Assembly: GCA_029782025.1 (NCBI GenBank)
Contig: JAKOVR010000212.1
Span: forward strand, 1 to 45,958
Reading direction: 5' to 3'
Source of the DNA: Actinomycetes bacterium
Lineage (GTDB): Bacteria > Actinomycetota > Acidimicrobiia > Acidimicrobiales > Acidimicrobilacustridaceae
Length of the DNA stretch: 45,958 nt
The translations under genes were made by a program, and so were the position numbers. Each line of letters begins with the position of its first letter. Position 1 is the stretch's first letter. Below are positions 40,491 to 45,958 of this stretch, in pieces. The notes beneath the pieces were generated by a model. That model was not told the origin of the DNA. It worked only from the letters and a program-made list of their open reading frames with translations, and did no database searches.

Positions 40491-41408
40491 TCAGGCCCAG
40501 CAGTCGGTGATGGGGGTGGCGGTGGTGCTGGCGCCGACCGTGCGCAACCCGTACATGTCCTCCAGCGTGCGCAGCACCGAGTAGTGGTCGATGTGCTCGC
40601 TGTAGGAGCCGGGGGCGACGTGGGCGCCGTAGAAGATGGTGGCGATCTGGTTGGTGCCGAAGAAGTCGTCCTCGTCCCAGGTGACGATGAGCAGGCTGTT
40701 GTGGGTGCCGGCCCAGGTGGCGTAGGTGCCGAGGTTGTCGCTCAGCCAGGTGTCGCCCTGGGCGATGGTGCCGTCGTGCATGTCGTGGAGCTGGTTGGGC
40801 ACGACGAAGGAAAGGGTGGGGAGCGTGGTGAAGTCGGTCGGGAAGGCGGTGAAGGGCTGGTTGGCCGCGGCCGGCACCGAGGCGAAGTCGACCCACGGGT
40901 TGTGCTTCCGGTAGTAGCCGCTCGAGCCGCCGGCGTTGCACACGGTGGAGCCGGCCGAGGGCAGGTCCTCGGAGTAGCCGGTGAAGGTGAACCCGGCATC
41001 GCCGATCTGGGTGCCGAGGTTGTCGGTGGCGTAAGGGGAGCCCGGCGGGGGGCAGGTGTCGTCGGTGACGCCCTGGGTGCCGCCGGAGAACAGCGCCAGG
41101 TAGTTGGGCTGGCTGGGGTGGGTCACGGCGTAGGACTGGGTGAAGAGCGCCCCGCCGGCGGCCAGGCTGTTGATGTACGGCGCGTTCGCGTTCCCGATGA
41201 TCGAGGACTCCCGGTGGTTCTCCTCCACGACCACCACGACGTGGTCGTACCGCGGGATCGTCGCCGGCGGTGTGGTGGTCGTCGTGCTCGTGGTGGTGGT
41301 CGACGGGGGCGGGGCCACGACGCAGGCGCTGGCGGCGATCGTGGCCAGCGCGGCGGCGGCCAGCAGGGTGGCGGCCGACCGGGGGGCGAGGCGACGGAGG
41401 GGGACCAT
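40491..41408 (-). CDS. Acid phosphatase/phospholipase C-like secreted lipoprotein, 305 aa
   Basis: Signal peptide TLLAAAALATIAASAC with lipobox ASAC, then a Thr-rich linker (STTTTSTTTTT). AcpA/PLC-superfamily blocks follow: YDHVVVVVEENHRESSIIGN (metal-binding E/N), THPSQPNYLALFSGG, FVVPNQLHDMHDG (His-Asp-Met-His) and LLIVTWDEDDFFG (Asp-Glu-Asp metal site), ending EHIDHYSVLRTLEDMYGL. It is an extracytoplasmic metallo-phosphoesterase that could scavenge phosphate from phosphomonoesters or lipids. ATG 41408. It lies tail-to-tail with the GNAT gene and diverges from the unknown gene at 41469. Confidence 0.9.
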   Translation of the reverse strand: MVPLRRLAPRSAATLLAAAALATIAASACVVAPPPSTTTTSTTTTTPPATIPRYDHVVVVVEENHRESSIIGNANAPYINSLAAGGALFTQSYAVTHPSQPNYLALFSGGTQGVTDDTCPPPGSPYATDNLGTQIGDAGFTFTGYSEDLPSAGSTVCNAGGSSGYYRKHNPWVDFASVPAAANQPFTAFPTDFTTLPTLSFVVPNQLHDMHDGTIAQGDTWLSDNLGTYATWAGTHNSLLIVTWDEDDFFGTNQIATIFYGAHVAPGSYSEHIDHYSVLRTLEDMYGLRTVGASTTATPITDCWA

Positions 41409-41468
41409 CGGTCCAGTGTGCCAGGCCCATCGAAGGCGCGTGCGGCGCCGTTTGGTACTTTCCCGCCG

Positions 41469-42344
41469 ATGGCATCGTGGGCGGCACGGTACGAGGCGGG
41501 GCAGCACCGCGCCGTCTGGGAGGAGATGCGCGCCGCCGGGCCCGACGCGCTCGCTCCGGCGCGCCGGGCCGACGCCGAGGAGGTGGCCCGGCTCACCATG
41601 GCACGGGTGGCCGGCAACGTCGCCGTCCTCTCGGTGCGCCTGACCCTGCTCGGGTACCGGTTCGGCCAGCGGTACAGCCGCAACCGGCGCCGCCGCACCA
41701 TCGTCGACCTCGGCCTGCGCAAGAGCATGGAGTCGGCGGGGCGGGACGTCTCGTGGGTCGACGAGGGCGATGTCGAGGAGACGGTGATGGGCTGGCCCGG
41801 CCCTCGGGGTGACGTGGTCGAGCGGTTGGCCGGCGCCGAGGCCATCCTCGGAGCGGAGCTGCCCCTCGCCCTGCGGGCCCTCGTGGTGGCGGTCGACACG
41901 GTCGACCTCGCCGGCTCGTTCCTCTCCTGGGAGCCGTCGGCCTTCGACTTCGACGACGATCTGGACTGGCCCCCGGCCGGTCGGCTCACCGACCCCTTCA
42001 ACCTGCTCGGCATCGACGTGGTCGCCGAGCATCTCCACCCCGACACCGGCGAGCTCGATCCCACGCACCTCGACGACGACGGCCGGTTCGCCCTGCCCAT
42101 CGCCAACGACGCGGAGCTGAGCGCCAACCGGGTCGGCGGGGTGAAGACCGTCCTGCTGCCCGACCCCGATCCGGTGGCCGTGATCGACCCCGTGATCCAC
42201 GGTGTGACCGGGCGGCCGGGGATCCGGCTCGTCGACTACCTGCGCTGCACCTTCGAGTGGGCCGGGTTCCCCGGATTCGAGCTCGAACCCGGGCCGTATC
42301 CGCCCGAGCTGGCGCAGTTGCGGCGCGGCCTCTCGCCCCTCTGA
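41469..42344 (+). CDS. Protein of unknown function, 291 aa
   Basis: Mostly helical N-terminus (YEAGQHRAVWEEMRAAGPDALAPARRADAEEVARLTMARVAGNVAVLSVRLTLLGYRF has one weak hydrophobic stretch). Then EAILGAELPLALRALVVAVDTVDLAGSFLSW and an acidic DFDDDLDWPPAGRLTDPFNLLGI-type region, followed by VIDPVIHGVTGRPGIRLVDYLRCTFEWAGFPGF. The middle part is reminiscent of SMI1/KNR4 (SUKH) immunity or housekeeping folds (LPLALRAL...W...FD), but I cannot assign it. ATG 41469. It converges with the MBL hydrolase gene (10 bp between stops) and diverges from the phosphatase-like gene. Confidence 0.6.
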   Translation: MASWAARYEAGQHRAVWEEMRAAGPDALAPARRADAEEVARLTMARVAGNVAVLSVRLTLLGYRFGQRYSRNRRRRTIVDLGLRKSMESAGRDVSWVDEGDVEETVMGWPGPRGDVVERLAGAEAILGAELPLALRALVVAVDTVDLAGSFLSWEPSAFDFDDDLDWPPAGRLTDPFNLLGIDVVAEHLHPDTGELDPTHLDDDGRFALPIANDAELSANRVGGVKTVLLPDPDPVAVIDPVIHGVTGRPGIRLVDYLRCTFEWAGFPGFELEPGPYPPELAQLRRGLSPL

Positions 42345-42354
42345 CCGGGGCCGC

Positions 42355-43185
42355 TCAGGTGGAGACGGTCAGGAGGTCGACGCCGAGGTGGATCTCGCCG
42401 TCGAAGTGGGCAGCCGCCTCGGCGATCCACTCCGGCGCGGCCTCGGGCGGCGGCGGGGGCACGGGATGGGTCATCACCAGGATGCGGGCGCCGGCCCGGG
42501 CCGCCGTCTGCGCCGCCTGCTCGATGGTGGAGTGGTAGTCGATCACGTCCTGGAGACGCTGGAAGGGGATGGCCTTGATGATCGACTCGCGGACCACCGT
42601 CTGGACGTAGATGTCGGCGCCGGCGCACAACTGGTCCAGGCCGGGGCAGGGGATGGTGTCGCCGGCAATGGCCACGGCGGCGCCGGCGTGCTCCACCCGG
42701 TAGCCCACCGTGGGGCGGACGGGGGCGTGGTCGGTGGGCGCCGCGATCACCCGCACGCCCGCCTCGTCGAACACCACGCCCTCGGTGACCTCGGTGACGA
42801 CGACCTGCGGCGGCTCGTTCAGGTCGTCGTGGTGGGCGATCCGGTAGCCGATGTCGTCGGCCAGCATGTCGAGCGTGCGGTCCACGAGGCGCTGCGTGCC
42901 CTCCGGGCCCACCACCCGCAACGGGTTGGGGAGCGGGGAGAGGGCCCAGCGGCTGGTGATCACGTCGTTGAAGTCGGTCACGTGGTCGCTGTGGAGGTGG
43001 GTCAGGAACACGGTGGCGAACGACGCCGGGCCCCGGAGCGCGGCGGCGGCCCGCATGAGCACGCCGCGGCCGCAGTCGAAGAGCAGGTCGAGGCCGCCGG
43101 CGTGCACCAGCGTGCTCGGGCCGGCCCGGTCGGGGGAGGGGAGGGGGCTGCCGGTACCGAGGAGGATGACGTCCATGCCGGACAT
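42355..43185 (-). CDS. MBL-fold metallohydrolase (RNase Z/arylsulfatase-like), 276 aa
   Basis: Metallo-beta-lactamase fold: MDVILLGTGSPLPSPDRAGPST at the start, THLHSDHVTDF is the HxHxDH metal motif, VAIAGDTIPC supplies the bridging Asp, and ILVMTHPVPPPP the last His. The GTGSP start and YHST are typical of the RNase Z/ elaC-like and arylsulfatase-like subgroup; a tRNA-processing role is not implied by the sequence. ATG 43185 or the one three codons later (43176) may be used. GGCACTCAAAGTGTC just upstream contains an inverted-repeat half that recurs in the other regulated promoters. It follows the aldehyde dehydrogenase gene in the same direction after a 37-bp gap. Confidence 0.87.
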   Translation of the reverse strand: MSGMDVILLGTGSPLPSPDRAGPSTLVHAGGLDLLFDCGRGVLMRAAAALRGPASFATVFLTHLHSDHVTDFNDVITSRWALSPLPNPLRVVGPEGTQRLVDRTLDMLADDIGYRIAHHDDLNEPPQVVVTEVTEGVVFDEAGVRVIAAPTDHAPVRPTVGYRVEHAGAAVAIAGDTIPCPGLDQLCAGADIYVQTVVRESIIKAIPFQRLQDVIDYHSTIEQAAQTAARAGARILVMTHPVPPPPPEAAPEWIAEAAAHFDGEIHLGVDLLTVST

Positions 43186-43222
43186 TATGACACTTTGAGT
43201 GCCACTTGTCTCGCGATGGTGG

Positions 43223-44677
43223 TCAGGCGCCCTTGGGGAGCTGGATGCTCTTCACCTCGAGGAACTCGGCCAGCCCGTAGCGGCCGTTCTCCCGGCCGTT
43301 GCCCGACTGCTTGTAGCCGCCGAACGGAGCGGCGATGTTGTAGCCGCCGCCGTTGACGTCGACCTGCCCGGTGCGGATCCGGCGGGCCACGGCCAGGGCC
43401 CGGTCGAGGTCGGCCGACTGCACGGCCCCGGCGAGGCCGTAGATCGTGCTGTTGGCGATCTCGACGGCCTCGTCCTCGCTGTCGTAGGGGATGATGGCCA
43501 GAACCGGCCCGAAGATCTCCTCCTGGGCGATGGTCATGTCGGGCCGCACGTCGGCGAACACGGTGGGCCGCACGAAGTAGCCGGTGTCGAGCCCGTCGGG
43601 CATCTCGGGGCCGCCGGTCACCAGGCGGGCGCCCTCCTCGATCCCGGTGCGGATGTAGGTGCGCACGCGCTCCTGCTGGGCCGCCGACACCAGGGGCCCG
43701 AGGTCGGCGCCGCTGTCGGCCGGGCCGACCGTGAGGCTCTCGGCCTTGGCCACCGCCAGCTCCACCACACGGTCCTGCAGGGCGCGGGGCACGACCATGC
43801 GGGTGAGCGCCGAGCAGGTCTGACCGGAGTTGAGGAAGCACCCGAACTGCACCCCGGAAGGCACGCACCGATCGAGGTCGGCGTCGTCGAGGATGACGTT
43901 GGCCGACTTGCCGCCGAGCTCGAGGGCCACCCGCTTGACCGTGGTGCTGGCCAGCTCGCTCACCCGCTTCCCCGCCCGCGTCGAGCCGGTGAAGGAGACC
44001 ATGTCGATGTCGGGGTGGGCGGCGATGGCCTCGCCCACCACCGGGCCGGTGCCGGTGACGAGGTTGAACACGCCGGGCGGCAGGCCGGCGTCGTGGCAGA
44101 TCTCGGCGAACACGAACGCGTTGAGCGGGGTGACCTCGCTCGGCTTGCACACCACCGTGCACCCGGCGACGAGGGCCGGTGCCACCTTGCAGAGGATCTG
44201 GTGGAGCGGGTAGTTCCACGGCGTGATGGCGCCGACCACCCCGATCGGCTCGTGCACCACGAGGGAGTGGCCGATGCGCTCCTCCCACGGGAACTCGTCG
44301 ATCAGCCCGATGGCGGTGGCCATGCTCTGGGCCGGCAGCCCGGCCTGGATGAGCTTGCTGAAGAAGGCGGGCATGCCGAGCTCGGCGCTGATGACCGACG
44401 CCAGCTCGTCGCTGCGGGCGACCAGGCCGTCGGCGACGGCCTGGAGCACCTCGCGGCGGTCGGCCGGCGAGCGCCGGCCCCACTCGGCGAAGGCGGCCCG
44501 GGCGGCGGCCACGGCGGTGTCGACGTCGGCCGGGGTGCCGTCGGGCACGGACCCGATCACCTGCTCGGTCGAGGGATCGATCACGTCGATGCGGTCGACC
44601 CCGGTGGAGGGGATCCAGCGCCCGTCGACGTAGATGGTGTCGAAGTGCAGCGTGCGGAGGGCGGTCATGGACCGCAT
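43223..44677 (-). CDS. NAD(P)-dependent aldehyde dehydrogenase, 484 aa
   Basis: All ALDH landmarks: N155 in [10 protein letters not shown], the Rossmann-type [17 protein letters not shown] with E253, and the catalytic C288 in [46 protein letters not shown] is the C-terminal family block. It oxidises an aldehyde to acid. Start ATG 44677 or 44668 (three codons later) is ambiguous; only 7 bp separate it from the upstream DUF3048 stop, so co-transcription is likely, and the MBL gene follows. Substrate unknown; the general form is like betaine/aliphatic ALDHs. Confidence 0.92.
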   Translation of the reverse strand: MRSMTALRTLHFDTIYVDGRWIPSTGVDRIDVIDPSTEQVIGSVPDGTPADVDTAVAAARAAFAEWGRRSPADRREVLQAVADGLVARSDELASVISAELGMPAFFSKLIQAGLPAQSMATAIGLIDEFPWEERIGHSLVVHEPIGVVGAITPWNYPLHQILCKVAPALVAGCTVVCKPSEVTPLNAFVFAEICHDAGLPPGVFNLVTGTGPVVGEAIAAHPDIDMVSFTGSTRAGKRVSELASTTVKRVALELGGKSANVILDDADLDRCVPSGVQFGCFLNSGQTCSALTRMVVPRALQDRVVELAVAKAESLTVGPADSGADLGPLVSAAQQERVRTYIRTGIEEGARLVTGGPEMPDGLDTGYFVRPTVFADVRPDMTIAQEEIFGPVLAIIPYDSEDEAVEIANSTIYGLAGAVQSADLDRALAVARRIRTGQVDVNGGGYNIAAPFGGYKQSGNGRENGRYGLAEFLEVKSIQLPKGA

Positions 44678-44684
44678 CCTACGG

Positions 44685-45958
44685 TCAGCGCCACTGGATG
44701 GAGATGCCGTTGCCGGCGGGCACGAGCTCCACCCACGTGCGGCCCGGGAGCATGGCCACGGCGTTGTTGCGGGCGTCGCGGTAGACGGTGGTGCTCTCGA
44801 GCGTCGGGCGCTCCCAGTGGATCGGCACCGCGTATCCGCCGGTGAACACCCAGCCGTTGCCGTTGCCCACGAGCTGGGCCTCGGGGATCCAGTTGCCGGC
44901 CACGTCCTTGTACTGGGTGTTGATGTAGGGGACGAACTGCACGACGACGTTGGGGACCTCGACCGGGTAGTTGTCGGCGTCGTAGTGGACCCGCCCGTTC
45001 TGCTCGCGGCGGAAGGCCTTCACCGAGTCGTCCCAGCGCCACACCACGCCGGTGGCGCCGCCGAAGGCGAACTGGGCGCCGGCGGTGCGGCGGGCGTTGG
45101 CCGGCAGCGCGCTCTTCTCGCCCCGGAACGGCCACAGCGGCGCCGGGGTGGCCGACCCGCCGAGCCGCCACAGCGACGCTGTGCGCGACATGAGGTTGTG
45201 GGGAGAGGCCCGGTCGTAGGCCCGGAAGTAGGCCCCGGCGAACTTGCCGGCGCCCACGTTGCGGAGGGGCGCCTGGGCGAGCAGCGCCTCGAACGGCGGG
45301 TTGGCGCCCGAGTAGGCGAACAGGGGGTTCTGGAGCGACCCGATGATCTGGATATCGGTGCTCCGGGCCGACCGGATGGGGCCGACGGGGTCGGCATCGC
45401 TGCCCTGGAAGACGGCGGCGAACCGGGTGATGCCCCCTTCGACCTTCTCCTCGTAGACCACGTCGGCCAGGGTCAGGCCGGCCTGGGGGCGGGCGGCGAG
45501 GTCGTCGTTGTCGATCTTCACCACCAAGGCCGGGTACTTCTCGTGCCCGGGCCGGTCGACCGGGGCGGCGGTGAGGGGGCCGGGCGGCCCCGTCGGCGGG
45601 TTGCGGGGCTTGCGGGTGGTGGGCGTGGTCGGGGTGAGCGACGTACTCGGGAGCTCGACCGACGGGGGGATCTCCGGCACCTCGGCCGTGCCCATCGTGG
45701 TGTCGTCGGGTTCCGGCAGGGTGCCCGACACCTCGTCGGCGAAGGGCGCGTCGCCGCCAGCGGCGAGCTGGGCGTCGCCGCCCCGGGTGGTGAGGAGCAC
45801 GATGAGCCCGACGAGGAGGAGCACGCCGACGGCGGCGCCGGCGGCGACGAGCCGCGTCCGGGCCGGCGCGCCGGCTTCGTCCCCGTCCCCGTCCCCGTCC
45901 TCGTCGACCGCGGAGGCCGTCGGGTCGCTCTCGGCGGTCGGCTCGCTTTCGGGGGTCG
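44685..45958 (-). CDS. DUF3048 (YerB-like) secreted/membrane-anchored protein, 5' end outside window
   Basis: The frame is open to the right edge. Visible order: an acidic cytoplasmic stretch ([15 protein letters not shown]), a single signal-anchor helix ([21 protein letters not shown]), a Pro/Thr linker ([20 protein letters not shown]), then the DUF3048 domain: [42 protein letters not shown] and [15 protein letters not shown]. The C-terminal half ([31 protein letters not shown] end) matches the second DUF3048 block. The family occurs on Gram-positive cell surfaces; its role is unknown. GTG 45824 is an internal alternative start at which most of the acidic N-terminus would be lost, so the true start probably lies beyond the window. 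Confidence 0.85.
   Translation of the reverse strand, partial: TPESEPTAESDPTASAVDEDGDGDGDEAGAPARTRLVAAGAAVGVLLLVGLIVLLTTRGGDAQLAAGGDAPFADEVSGTLPEPDDTTMGTAEVPEIPPSVELPSTSLTPTTPTTRKPRNPPTGPPGPLTAAPVDRPGHEKYPALVVKIDNDDLAARPQAGLTLADVVYEEKVEGGITRFAAVFQGSDADPVGPIRSARSTDIQIIGSLQNPLFAYSGANPPFEALLAQAPLRNVGAGKFAGAYFRAYDRASPHNLMSRTASLWRLGGSATPAPLWPFRGEKSALPANARRTAGAQFAFGGATGVVWRWDDSVKAFRREQNGRVHYDADNYPVEVPNVVVQFVPYINTQYKDVAGNWIPEAQLVGNGNGWVFTGGYAVPIHWERPTLESTTVYRDARNNAVAMLPGRTWVELVPAGNGISIQWR

Noticed and set aside
1..45958. CRISPR arrays, tRNA or rRNA genes
   Set aside because: None seen by eye on either strand; short GC-rich repeats (YHYH codons, Pro/Thr linkers) are coding.

Overview
This is a very GC-rich, gene-dense chromosomal segment with frequent GTG starts, many 1-4 bp start/stop overlaps and several likely leaderless transcripts. 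Families typical of Streptomyces-type genomes are present (SCO6745-like, SCO7613-like, DUF3048, bifunctional nuclease), along with DUF2855 and Tat/lipoprotein signals. Together these point to an actinobacterium. A member of the Acidimicrobiia (Ilumatobacter/Iamia-like) is my guess, but no rRNA or other marker is present to settle it. I saw no tRNA, rRNA or CRISPR array.

Bases 1 to about 7.4 kb look accessory. A PIN-type toxin/antitoxin pair runs off the left edge. Next comes a complete IS256-family element (389-1781) with imperfect terminal inverted repeats and a 9-bp target duplication, sitting inside a small reading frame that it breaks. Orphan lipoproteins and membrane proteins follow. A toxin-first, BrnT/RHH-like toxin-antitoxin operon closes the region. 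A fragment related to the IS-broken frame lies at about 6.1 kb.

From 7.5 to 18.5 kb there are two SDR oxidoreductases, a GH31 alpha-glycosidase, a cupin-nitrilase couplet, a divergent pair (a 212-aa unknown and a DUF2855 protein) and a YHYH lipoprotein operon. This stretch also holds a bacterial ionotropic-glutamate-receptor-like protein: a periplasmic amino-acid-binding fold split by a K+-channel pore carrying TVGYGD. From 18.5 to 23.2 kb a TetR regulator diverges from a four-gene catabolic-looking operon (VOC dioxygenase-like, SDR, FAD monooxygenase, SCO6745-like). A 32-bp near-palindrome lies between them.

From 23.3 to 33 kb a minus-strand run encodes a ureohydrolase, a CPPED1-like phosphoesterase, a cyclic-nucleotide-domain histidine kinase without a response regulator, and a small unknown. 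A GlxA-type AraC regulator diverges from this run. A TolB-like propeller lipid-free secreted protein, a TSUP transporter/Gfo-Idh pair with a divergent LysR, and a PF10118-like di-iron protein follow.

From 33 to 46 kb there is a giant SCO7613-like membrane protein. Opposing it is a tight run of bifunctional nuclease, Zn-alcohol dehydrogenase, cyclic 2,3-diphosphoglycerate synthetase homologue and carbamate kinase. Beyond these are a GNAT, an acid-phosphatase-like lipoprotein, an unknown, an MBL hydrolase, an aldehyde dehydrogenase and a DUF3048 protein that leaves the right edge. The most interesting items are the glutamate-receptor channel, the cDPGS/carbamate-kinase run, the IS-split gene with its relative, and the tandem-heptad operator of the second toxin-antitoxin operon.
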